Assembly (NCBI RefSeq): GCF_900324485.2
Contig: NC_046638.1
Coordinates: 409,673 to 473,672 of the forward strand
DNA: 64,000 nt
Direction of reading: 5' to 3'
Source of the DNA: Mastacembelus armatus
Taxonomy: Eukaryota > Chordata > Actinopteri > Synbranchiformes > Mastacembelidae
This document shows, one piece after another, positions 16,787 to 28,459 of this stretch. Position 1 is the stretch's first letter; each line of letters starts with the position of its first letter. A program made the translations under genes and the position numbers. The notes beneath the pieces are model-generated. The model was not told the origin of the DNA. It saw only the letters and a program-made list of their open reading frames with translations, and ran no database searches.

Positions 16787-19700
16787 TTAAGGCTCGGGGG
16801 AGGCCTGCAGCAGCTGAACGGCAGCTTCTCTGTTGTGTCTCCGAGCCTCCTGCAGAGCAGAGCTCCCCCACCTGGAGCACAGACAGAACTGCATCAGACA
16901 GAAATCCTCTGCTCCGAGTGCGTCAGGTTCCTCTAGTGCCAAAGGGTCATCAGACTGCCTCACACACAACAACGCTCCACACGAGGAGCAATGCACATGT
17001 TTGTCAGCATGCATGGGTGCAGCTTAATGTAAAGTTTGTTCAGATGATTTTATCACAGGTTCTTTTCTATTTTCCTTAACCGTGATTGTTCCTGTTTAGT
17101 GGCTGAAACACTAAAACGCTCCAAGATCTTCATGTCACAAAGTGATAAAATATTTAAAAAGTAATAATTCAAAGATTTTAGAGATTTTTTGGGGCATAGT
17201 CAAAATGTTATTGTGGAGGCGGTTACAGCAGAAGTGAAGAAACGTGCATCTCTCCTACAAAGATGAACCTAAAGCCTAAAACAAACTTACAGTCATCAAG
17301 CCCCCACAACATTTATTTAAGCTCTTCATGTTTTATTTTGAAAATCCACCTTCCCGTCCTATGTCTCACCTGTCCCTGAGGGTGGGGTTTGCTCCGGCGT
17401 TCTCCAGCAGGAAGCGGATGACCTCTGCGTGACCTTCAGCCGCCGCCACATGCAGAGCCGACCGGCCGTCATAGTCCACCACGTTTACATCCACTCCAGA
17501 CAGGAAGTACCTGCAGACCACCACCGAAGAAGAAATGTGACTGTTGTGGAGGCGTCATCACAAAGTCAGAAATCTTTACACCTGGTCTCAGGGCCGATGG
17601 TGCTGGTTTATTCTGGTTTCTTTCTCGCCTGTTTTCATAGGAAGTGGTATTAAAGTGTCTCTGTAATGTCAAAATATTCACATCCGACAGGTCTGGTTAC
17701 CTTCTCAGAGTCTGGACGTCTCCTTTAAAAGCTGCCAGCAGGATGTTCATGACCTGGTATCCCTGCAGAGGACAGAAGGTTTCTGTGAGACAACAATGAT
17801 CCTGTGGACACTGAGCTGAACTGGTCTGGGATCAGAACTGACCTCAGATTCAGACTTCCACTGTCTGTAGGCCAGAATCTGCCTGAATGGGGTCCTGATG
17901 TCAAAACTGTGCAGCTGAAACACTGAAACCAGCTCCTACACACACGAACAGCCAGGTGTCAGCAGAGAAGACAGACAACAGCCAGTCGGGGATAAGCTCT
18001 CGTGAGTCAGGACTTTTCAGGTCTACAAACACAACACTGATTGGGCCAGATGTTCGGTTCATCAGTGAAAAATGATTAACAAGCAGTTTTTCTTGTGGGA
18101 ACAAGAATCAAACTACAAATAGATTTGAACGTGTTGGTCAGTGAGTACAAACTGAACATTGATGTGAAGATGAATGGACATGACGTAACGATGTTCTTAA
18201 TGTGAAGTCTGCAGCGTGAGTGGAATCACAAACTGCAGCTGCTGATCAATGAGACCAACTCTCTCCTGTTCAGACGATGGTCCAGCTGCTCGACCTGTTG
18301 CTGCCGTTAATAAGAAGCATCTTCGCCTCCGTCACGTTCTGTCTCTGTCGTTGGACGTCAGAGCTTCTTGGAACAAACGGGTTTCTGACCTAAATTCACC
18401 CACAATCCCTGAGAATCAGACAGGACTCATTACTGCTAGTTCAGGACCAAGATGTTACCTGGCAGAAGTGGACGGCCCTCCAGGGGTTTCCACAGGCGTC
18501 TAACTCTGGAGAAAACGCCATTAGCCCCAAAACCCCAGGAACCACAGCCAGTAAGGAGCCATGGCTGCTGGACGCTGCCGGTATCGACGTCTGCAACAGG
18601 AGCAAAACATGAGGCCAGTTTCCTTTGTTTCCAGTGAGTCACAGGTGGAGGAGGAAAAGGAAGGATTACTGATTATTTAACTGGAACATTAAATATAAAC
18701 CTTTCTGTAACTTCATAAAGTTAAAATCAAGACTTCAACATTGTGTTTTTAACAAAAACATCACATGAGAGACTTAATGTGTAATAATTGACTCATATTT
18801 TTACAGAAATACTGATGTTGTCAAAGTCATGAGCACTGGACCAAAGTGTTTCTATCTTTCTTCGTTTATTTCAGCTGAAAATGTGGAGGACAGAGACTGG
18901 ACCTTGAAGTGGAAGGTTGTGGAATAGTCCTTCATCCCTGCCACCTGCATCATGGACAGCATACTCCGTGCTGCTGCCGGCGACAACACCTGGTCACCTG
19001 ACAGTGGACAGAGTCCCCCATTGGCTAATGAAGCGGCCATGGCAGCCCCTGATTCACAGGTGACCTCTGTCGAGGAGCACTGTCAGACAGTGGAGACACA
19101 GCACATGAGCTTTTCTTCAGACTGTGTTGTGAGTCCGACAAAGTGCAGTTTGTGTTACTGCAGGAGTCTGACAGTAAAACGAGTTGTACCTGCAGCATTA
19201 GGGCCAAAGCAGCGTTAACGTCCACCTTCTCTGGGAAACACTGAAACAGAGGAGCTTGGTTTGGTGACAGGAGGAGACACCAGGCGGCACCGATGGTGAT
19301 TTCTAAAAGTATTTTTACCTTTTTCTCCTGCAGGTAGAATGACAGAGCATGGAGTCTGACACTGGCCGTCCTGCTGCTCTGATAACTAAAGATCACACAA
19401 CACGTAAAAACTGTGCATCTGGCATCACATGTGGAAAACACTGAATGTGAAAGGTGGATTTGTCTGATCAATAGACCAGGATCAGCAAAATGTACTTTAT
19501 CAAAGCTCTACATGTTCAGAGTATCATTAGTGCTGCCGTGTGAACAGTACAGCGCAGGAGATAATACCAGAGTATCCTGTATGAAAGTATTTCTACTAAA
19601 ACCTGTGTAGGGTGTAGACACAAACATAAACTTTTTATCATTTTAGAATTACAGAATCCTGATCTCCACCAGATCCCTGTGACCCTAAATAGGAATAAGC

Positions 19701-22700
19701 GAGTACAGATAATGGATGGATGAATCCGAATCTTACCTGGGGCAGTTTAGGTTGGCGTGCTCTTTGTTGCAGAGTCTTCTGATGACGTTCAGCACCTACA
19801 GTACAAAGAAACAGTCATTCTGTTTCTGGGAGGAGGGTTGGAGTTTCTACCTTTGTCTTCATCACTTACAGAGTCGTACTTCTCCTCCTCCTCCTCCTCA
19901 CACTGCCTGCCTGCCAGCTGGAGACACAGTACAACAGGGGACAAACACCAGAGTTAACAGCCTGTGTGCAAGTTTCAGCCCCTGTACATGTTCAGAACGT
20001 CTTTCCCAGCAGGAGCCATCTGAAGGTCGAAGACTGACCCCACAGCCTGACCCTGAGCCCGGCCCTAAAGAACCAGGTTCAGAGCAGGAGAAGCAGGACT
20101 CCTGTAGCCGAGTCCTGAGCTCAGCATCATGGAGTCACTTTGGATGAAGCTCAATGAGAAATAAAGACTGTTCATGGCTTCGTTTCTGCAACACATTTCT
20201 CTCTGAGCCTGAAACTTCTGCACAGGTCTGTAGACCAAGGCATGGAGGGAGGGAAGACTGACCTGCAGTAAGGATGTAGTGACGATGGCTCCAGTCTCAG
20301 TGAGGGGGCTGTGGGGGATTCCTGCACAGACCAAGATTCACAAACATCACTTTAATGTTGGAGCTGGTAAAGGTGGAGCTGACGTTAACTACCTTATATA
20401 CTTCTAATTTGAAGTACTTTCCATACTGCTGGGTAGCTGACGTTAACTACCTTATATACTTCTAATTTGAAGTACTTTCCATACTGCTGGGTAGCTGACG
20501 TTAACTACCTTATATACTTCTAATTTGAAGTACTTTCCATACTGCTGGGTAGCTGACGTTAACTACCTTATATACTTCTAATTTGAAGTACTTTCCATAC
20601 TGCTGGGTAGCTGACGTTAACTACCTTATATACTTCTAATTTGAAGTACTTTATATACCGCTGGGTATCTTGGGAATTTCCCCCCAGGGATCAATAAAGT
20701 TTGATGATCAGTCTGTATTTTGTTGGATCCATCTGATTCTGAACAGGAACTAAATTTATCAGATAAATGTAGAGCAGGAAAAAGTCCAAGGTTTGGCTCT
20801 GACATGTAGTGAAGTCCAAGGATGAAGTAACACAACATGGAAATACTCAGGTAAAGTACTAATACCTTCCACCCCTCCTGACCTGTTTTACTGAGTGTGA
20901 ATGCAGAGTCGTGTCTGGAGAATTCTTCAACTCCGACGTATCTGTGGACGAGGTCTGAGCCCAGCAGGTCGACAGCCACTCCGTACACCAGAGGCCATGA
21001 CACCTCACCCAGGACCAGAGAGCTGGCCCAGTCTCCCAGAGACAGCCTGACAGTCAGTCAGTCAGACAGACAGACAATAAGATGTGAGGTGTAAGATGTT
21101 TCTGAGAAACAGATGTTGTCAGAGGGGACGTATTAGACGTACCTCTGTCCATCCACGGTGCAGATGGAGACACCCCACTTAGTGCTGTCCACGCTCTCCC
21201 TGTCTTTGTCCTGGGTGGACAAACATGAACAGTATCTGTTGGAATAATCCCTGGTTTAGCCCACTGGCAGGCTTAGATTAAATCATCATTTGATCCTGTT
21301 GAGTATGTGGGGATTATCTGAAGGTCTGGATTAGGTTTCTACCAAAAGCAGTTACCAGGCTGGTTTAGAACATTATGTTTGGAAACTGATCCCAGGGGAT
21401 TCAATTATAGCGATAAGAAGGTGTGACTGACCACTGACCAACAGGTGTCTGACAAGGACCCACCTGTACAGAGGACAGCTGACGACACCTGGAAAACAAC
21501 TTCTGAGTCTCTTCAGTGAAGGTAGAAAAGTCTGGAATAACAAATCGCCCCTGCAGAGCTTTCAGTATGAGGGAGACGAATCCTGTGACGCACCTACAGC
21601 AGGACATGACCACAGATTAAAACCTGATCAAGACCTTTCATCCTGAACCTGAAAAGGAGTCCTGCAACCGATACAAAACTGAAAAACAATGACATCAGGT
21701 CCACACACTTCATCAAAGCTAGATTTATTGTCGGATTGGAGCAGGAAATAAAGTAGTGTGTCATCTGCAAAAACAATCATTTCTGAAAGCTTTGGGTTAA
21801 TCACTGAAACCAGGTCTGGACCCAGATACAATCCTGAGGTACAAAAAACAGAGGGAAACTAGAAGGAAGAACCTGTGGAAGGTGTTTCTGTCCACTGATC
21901 CCTCAGCGTCCTGAAGTTTTCTCAGGTGGAAGAAACACTCTCTGAGCCGAGAGTCAGACCTGTGCAGTCCCGAGCTCCAGATAGCCTGGCAGAGAAAACA
22001 AACAACCCCCAAACTGTTTGAGAGTCCTCATCAACCAGAAACTGAACAAAAACACACAGATGCTTCCTGAAGATCAAATATCTTCATTATGGTGAGAAGA
22101 GGCGTGTGACATAATTAGGTTAATTCAGTGTTTCATAGCTGTAACATTCATTCAGACTGAACATAAGTCTTGATTTTATATTCCCCTGATACTAATTGAT
22201 ATGTCCATATTAAAAAGACTCCTGTTGATGTGTCAGTGGGTTTGTGTGGGTCTGTGTGTAAAGTACCTCAAAGAACTGACTGACGTTAACTCGTCCATCT
22301 GAAGCGAAGCTGTCGAACAGAACATCCGCAGCCCTGAAACAACACAGTACTTACTTCAGCACTTTTATATTTTAGTCTTCTATGTTTTATTGTTCTGCCC
22401 TGCAGTTAGCAGGAAGCTGATTCTTGACATGTTTCACATATAAAACTTATTATGCCAAAGAAACGTGAAATATTTGGAGGAAAAAATCAAAGTTTTCTGG
22501 AACCAAACAGGAACGTCTTAAAAACACTGCTAGCCATAGTTAGCATATTTGTTTTTGTAGTTCGTGTCAGAACAGGAAGTGATGCCTTCAGTGGTGTCGT
22601 CAGGCCCCTTTTCTGTGTGACTGCTGTCTGCCTTGATAAGACTCATGGACTCAACTAACAGGAATCTTAGACTCACGCCCTGCGTTTGGATGGACTGTGC

Positions 22701-25475
22701 TGAGTGGGGAACCAGGGCTGGGAGGGGACAAAACCTCTGTCCTCCGGCTGGACTGCCACCTGGGGGAGAGGAGGCTTCATGCAGCCATTGCTGACCACTG
22801 CACACACAGGAACACTTGGTTACCATCAGATATACACCATGTATCATGCAGCACAGTACGGGCCACGCAGCAGCCTAAACCTGACCACACCTTAATGATA
22901 CCTCAGGCAGGTCAGGAAACGGTTAACTAAACACTGTCCTGATGTCAGGTCAGAAACACTGGTGTGTTTTGTCCTGCAGAGCATGAAGCAACTACAGATT
23001 CTGTTGGACCATTCAAAGGACATTTTGTCATTAACTCCCCAAATTCCTGAGATTTCTTTCCTGGCTCTTGAAAGCTGCAGGTCAGCACATGTTCAAAGGT
23101 TTCTGTGTGGGTACGATCACTTGGGGGGTCCTGGGTGTATAACACAGCATACCCAACAAAACCAGGACAGGACCTGGACCCGTATAGCTCTGTCATACCT
23201 AAGGGTCCAGGACTGACCAGGCTGATGGGCTTCTGGACTGCAGACTGGATCTGGTTCTGGATCAGGCTCCTGGGTGCTGGACGAGGAGCTGCTTCCTTGA
23301 GAACAGAGGAAGCAAAAGAAATGATCTTTTTCAATATCAATGGCAGCGATTTGGTTCCTCTGCGTTCAGTCATAGGTTTGGGTTCAGATGAAAGACGACA
23401 ACAGCGTCTGAGGCTTTGATCCAGAAAACAGTCTGACTACACAGATAAACAGAGTGACATGTTCCAACAGGTTTACCTGGTCCTCAGTGTTCCTCTGCTG
23501 GGCCGACATCCCTGCATCCTCTGCCACAGAAAATAGAAAGAAACTTCAGCCTGATCAGGTGATTTAATCTGTTTTTGTCTGTATAGCACAAACCCCATCC
23601 AGACACTAACAGCAACGATGAATGTGGTGTCCTCAGCAGCACTGGCTCACATGGTTCTTCCCTACCTACAATAGGAGGTCCGTCTTTGTCCAAAAACCAG
23701 CTCCAGACGCTGCTGTGAGCAGAGAGAAGCTAGAACCAGAGCAGAGACCAGTGGACTCTCCGGTCCTTCAGAGCCTGTAAACAGTGACGGCCGTTCTCAG
23801 AGTCTGGAGCTGGTTTTTGGAAACAGACGGGCCTCCCATTGTTGGTGAGGAAGAACCATGTGAGCCAGGTCAGCGGTGTGGCTCCCTGCTGGGTTTTTAA
23901 TAGACTTTGGACAACATTGGAGGTCTACGGCACAGACCCATACGCTGAACCAGGTTCTGGATTCATCACATTCATTGGTGCTGTCAGTCTCTGGATGGGA
24001 TCTGGACTCAGTGACACACACACACACAGAAGCAGCAGCTTTAACCAGGCTCTGACCAAATGTCAGAACAACCAAAGAAGAGCCAAAGCAGGAAGCCACA
24101 GTCTGACCGGGGGGAAGCAAATGTTAGTGGACGGAGTTAACTTGGTCTCTGTTCGTTCCTCTGTCACATACCTTCTTACTAAAAACCTAATTACAGACTT
24201 TAAACCACTAATTACAGGTAACAAAAGGTGGCAGCAGATTATGCTGTGAGTATATACGTTATGTAATAAGAGCAGCTGTGTGTGTTTGTTTGCTGTAGTT
24301 GGACTAAATCACATCCTCAGTGTTTCTGTGGGAGACTGAAGGTAGAAAAATAGCTCATGGCGCAGCTCTGTGGTCAGGACTTCATTTAGACACGAGCTGA
24401 CTCCGCCCACTGAAGGCGGCTTCGGGGAACAGTAATCACAGGGTGGTTCGCGCACACAACATACAAACCTTTCATGTCTGGCTCTTTACTGGGCTCCAGC
24501 AGCTTGTTGCCGTCCAGACCGCCGTAACGTTTCCTCCATTTGCGTCTGAGAGAAGGAGTTCTCTGAAAACTGCAGTACACTCAGTTAGTTAGTTCTGACA
24601 ACCACTGGTTACTGCCTCCACCTCCTTCTCCGGCTGTGAGAACTGAAATTGGGGTGTCTTCCTGTAATTATTCCTTCTGTGTGTGAAGTGTGTGAATGGG
24701 GTCCAGTCCCCATTCTCTGCAAAAATATTTATATTTAAATACATCTGAACATAAATCCATATGAAGCTCGTCTGTCTGATTCAGGCAACATGTTTAATTT
24801 ACTTCAGCAGCTCAACAAGAAAACAGCCTGTAGAAACAAGGAACTCACGCTACTAGATTAACTCAGAATAATGAAATCTCATATTAACCACAGGTAAACT
24901 TTATTTGTTTACACAGTGGGAGGTCTGTGGTTTAATGAAGGGACCATCTCTGAGTGTAACACAGTCCAGTCCAACAGCACAAACTGCAGCCTCCAAAATG
25001 ACCATCAGCCGTGAAACAGCCTGAACACAAACTGAACATTATCACCTTAATGAAGGAGGATTCACTGCTGGACTGTTGGACTAGACTGATCAGTCCGACA
25101 CAGGGGTTCCTAATAAACCAACTGGGTCCAACACGGATTCCTAATAAACCGTCTGGGTCCGACACAGGAGTTCCTAATAAAATGACTGGGTCCGAACCGA
25201 CTGGGTCTGACAGTGAAGGAGTTCCAGAATTTGGCCTTTTGTATCTGCTGCTGTCGTGTGAAAACTGTGCCACGTCCCAGCCCGTCCATCACAAACAGAA
25301 GGAATGTCAGCTTGGACCATTTCCAGCTTAACTACATGGAAAAGTTCTCAGCATTGTTCAGGCACAGAGTAACCAGGAGCTGCAGCATAAAGAACAAACA
25401 GAATAAAATGTGTGTCACGGTTTCTCACCACAGGTACGCGCTGTCCTCTGCCTCCTGGCTCTGGCTGCCCTCCAT
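16787..25475 (-). CDS. glsl: Glutaminase-like protein, predicted catalytically dead
   Basis: Twenty coding exons join in consistent phase to 588 residues (human LGA 602, KGA 669): 25429-25475, 24469-24569, 23477-23520, 22677-22759, 22267-22333, 21873-21985, 21464-21593, 21143-21210, 20883-21046, 20263-20321, 19870-19902, 19737-19795, 19319-19376, 19190-19240, 18903-19079, 18459-18590, 17843-17935, 17701-17762, 17370-17510, 16787-16871. Order: short N-terminal region without an obvious mitochondrial presequence; EF-hand-like helical domain (SGLHRSDSRLRECF, GRFVIPDFSTFT); glutaminase fold (WGVSICTVDGQR, VHRYVG, GAIVTTSLL, EVTCES, MAASLANGG); C-terminal ankyrin repeats (DYDGRSALHVAAAEGHAEV). The human GLS active-site residues Y249, S286, K289, N335, E381, N388, Y414, Y466 and V484 align with Q, E, W, E, S, L, M, K and S (the Y249 match is approximate). 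The frame is open throughout, so it looks like a pseudoenzyme and not a pseudogene. The symbol glsl follows a fish paralogue I recall and is uncertain; the first three exons are the least secure. Confidence 0.88.
20347..20760 (+). repeat. Interspersed repeat with 58-bp minisatellite (copy B)
   Basis: Intron of the glutaminase-like gene. A left arm (ctttaatgttggagctg) is followed by about five 58-bp units and the same right arm as copy A, including gggatcaataaagtttgatga and ttttgttggatccatctgat. It is in the same orientation as copy A. Confidence 0.85.
23581..24006. repeat. Imperfect long inverted repeat in a glutaminase-like intron
   Basis: Arm 23581-23713 read in reverse complement matches 23797-24006: shared blocks include gtctggagctggtttttgga, gaagaaccatgtgagcca and gtctggatggg. 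The right arm carries about 80-90 bp absent from the left arm. The arms are separated by about 85 bp. It could be a foldback element or an inverted local duplication. Family not recognised. Confidence 0.65.
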
Positions 25476-26890
25476 CGAAGCCTCCAGGTGTGTTAGTCTG
25501 GATTTTGTGTAGGATGAGGCGGCTGGTTGAAGAGCCTGGCGCCCTCTATAAGTATGTCTGCAGGCTATAAACTTTCTTTGATGAATGGGAAGGTTTGGAG
25601 AGGAGGGAGCCTGCAGACACTCCCACACAGACAGTTTCAGCTTATAGCAGGACACAGAAAACACACGTGACGTACTGCAGGACAGACCGAACGGGATCCA
25701 GATATTTGTAAGCACAAAGATTTAACTAACTTCAGTTTCTGTGACAGTCAATCTGCCAAAGGACAGAAAATTATCTGCAGCTAAATTTAATATTTTCTAA
25801 CAAAATGTTAAAATGTCTGTGTTCAGAATCTCAAATATAAAGATGTTACTGCTTTTCTCTGGTTTTTGAATATTTTGGATTTTAATACATGGAGCAAAAT
25901 TGGTGAATTAATCAGCAAAATAAATACATAATAATAATCAGCCCTGAAATATAATAACAAAACTAAAACAAAATTGGGGCTTTCACGAATGACATCACGA
26001 TGTACATTAATACACACATAATTAGAAAGCTGAGAATTAAAGGGTCAGTTCACCCAAATTACACAGTACATCATAAACAACTGTGTTTCTGATAATCCTT
26101 GTGCAACTATGGTGAGGATATTTCACAGTGAACACAGTTTACTCAAGTGCTGAAAGTTGGATTTGTTTTATTAAAGAGCTGTTAAAGAGCTTGTTTTTTT
26201 ACCATTGGTGAAATTATATTTTCTCTGAAAATGTAGTTAACGTCAGCTACCCAGCGGTATATAAAGTACTTCAAATTAGAAGTATATAAGGTAGTTAACG
26301 TCAGCTACCCAGCAGTATATAAAGTACTTCAAATTAGAAGTATATAAGGTAGTTAACGTCAGCTACCCAGCGGTATATAAAGTACTTCAAATTAGAAGTA
26401 CATAAGGTAGTTAACGTCAGCTACCCAGCAGTATATAAAGTACTTCAAATTAGAAGTACATAAGGTAGTTAACGTCAGCTCCAACATTAAAGTGATCAAC
26501 ACAATAATCATCAATAATTAGAATCCTATAATATCAGATCCATTCATGTGGAATGGGCCATTCTGCAAAATGAGTACTTTTACTTTGGATACTTCAAGTA
26601 CATTTGGATGATGGTACTTTTGGACTTTTACTGCAGTAACATTTGGAATGCAGGACTTTTACTAGGAACAGAAGATTTTTACATAGTGGTATTACTACTA
26701 TTACTGCAGTAAAGGGCCTCAGTACTTCTTCCACTGCAGTACAACTGATATGTTTTCCTTTCTATGTCATTAAGGCTTTTATTTTGAAAAATCATTTTCA
26801 GAAGTAAATATTTTGAAAAGCGGAAATTATTATATTTACGTTATTACGTTAGCCTATGCTAACACCTAGCTAGCTAACAGCTAGCAGCAG
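25476..26890. other. Shared 5' region of the glutaminase-like and C15orf40 genes
   Basis: A 1.4-kb head-to-head interval. The left half is AT-rich without features I can name. The middle is filled by repeat copy C (26236-26745). The right end becomes CpG-rich just before and within the first exon of the C15orf40 gene, which probably marks its promoter. Confidence 0.5.
26236..26745 (-). repeat. Interspersed repeat with 58-bp minisatellite (copy C, inverted)
   Basis: About four 58-bp units (26236-26480) in reverse orientation, followed by the long arm seen in copies D and E (blocks such as tacttttggacttttactgc and gcaggacttttactagg). Confidence 0.85.
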
Positions 26891-28115
26891 ATGTTTTCCC
26901 TGTCAGGTTTAACTATAACCGGTACATTTGCAAAGTTGCTGCCGGTTTTTCACAGTAACGTCAGTAACGTTAGTAACGTTAAACCGTTTGCCGTCGTTCC
27001 CGCGGTGAACCGTCCGGTAACCGTCCTCTCCCGTCGCTCACAGCCGCCTCCGCGCGGTGTTAGCCGCCTGACGAGCGGCTCCGCGAACAGACCGATGCCC
27101 AAGAAGGAGAAAACGGTGAGAAATACACAGGTTCATTTGTGTGTTATGTTTCATTTAAAGTGTCTGTAATATTATATTATAGTTCAGCCTTATTCTATTA
27201 TATTATATTTATATAAGTATTTTACTGAGTTTCTGCTTAATGAGCTTTTAGCTGAGACGTTTTAAGGACGTTAGATTTGTTTACCACCTGTGAACTATTG
27301 AAGTAAGTGAAAAGAAAAGGTAAATAAAATAGTCGATATGTAATATGAACAGTGGCTGTACCTTAGAATAACATGGATTCTCACAACTTGCTATTATTTA
27401 TCAGTAATAATATATACATATATATGTATACACGCTGGTGCAGCCGGTGCTGGGCCTTAACTAAACCTCTGTACCCTGAAACCAGGTGAAGGGACAGTCG
27501 GCAGCTGCTGGAGCAGCAGAGGCTGAAGCTTCTGGTCCAGTGGCTCAAGACAAAAGTGGTTCTGTTGCCATAAGGGTGCACGCGAAACCAGGCTCCAAAC
27601 TCAGCAGCATCACAGGTCACCTTCACTCTGTAACAGGGCAGCGCGTCACAGCCCACAGCATCATAAAAAGACAACTTCTGCATAATTAACCCTCTTCCCC
27701 CCTGCTGCTCCTGCAGAAGTGTCTGCGGAGGCGGTGGGAGTTGCCATCGCGGCGCCTCCTACAGATGGAGAAGCCAACGCTGAGCTTATTCGCTACCTGG
27801 CTGAAGTTCTCGACCTGAGGAAAAGTCATATTTCTCTTGACAAGGTTCCTGAAACTTCTTAGCAATCATAACTTCGAAAAAACTGTTTTTATTTCCGCTT
27901 CGTCTTTTATTCTAAACACTCAGACTTCTTTACCTTTGTACTGTAACAGTCCTCCTTTTGTAGTGACGTCCCTCCTTTACAGGATTTATCCTGACATGTC
28001 TCTATTTACATCCCGTTTCCTTCAGGGCTCCAGGTCCAGAGACAAGCTCATCAGAGTGGACTCCTCGCTCAGTGTGGAGGAGGTGTTGCGGAGGCTCAGA
28101 CAGGCTGCAGGCTGA
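26891..28115 (+). CDS. c15orf40: UPF0235 protein C15orf40 homologue
   Basis: Four coding exons (26891-27115, 27486-27615, 27717-27844, 28026-28115) in matching phase encode 190 residues. The UPF0235/DUF167 fold is clear: [17 protein letters not shown], then [39 protein letters not shown], and [12 protein letters not shown]. The function of the family is not established. The start at 26891 adds an arginine- and serine-rich leader before the internal MPKKEKT, which is where the short human form begins; the leader looks like a mitochondrial presequence, and I recall a similar long human isoform. The gene is head-to-head with the glutaminase-like gene. A poly(A) hexamer lies at 28448. Confidence 0.92.
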
Positions 28116-28447
28116 CAGGAGGGACTGAGGTGCTGGGTGGAGGCTCAGTCCGGCTGCAGGACAACACGGGACAGAGGAGGAGGTGGGAGAAGGTTTTTAA
28201 AAGTTTTTACTGTGAGACTTGAAAAAAAAAAATAGGAATGAAATAATATGTTTTCCTTTTTACTACACACATCAGTTTTCACCAGTCGGGACCAGTACAG
28301 CTACTGGGACGCCTGAAGAACCAGAACATCATTATGGAATCACCCAAATCAGATCTTCAGGAGAGAAATATCTGTAGACAGCACATGATCTTTGGATGCT
28401 GGCATGTCTGGACTGACTCACTATTTTTATGCTTGTTTGTTTACATT

Positions 28448-28453
28448 AATAAA
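28448..28453 (+). other. Poly(A) signal AATAAA of the C15orf40 gene
   Basis: Canonical hexamer about 330 bp beyond the stop codon at 28113-28115. Confidence 0.6.
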
Positions 28454-28459
28454 CAAATT

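Noticed and set aside
23218-23297. Possible extra exon of the glutaminase-like gene (EAAPRPAPRSLIQNQ)
   Set aside because: It has plausible splice sites, but the exon at 22677-22759 fits the phases on both sides and this one does not need to be included.
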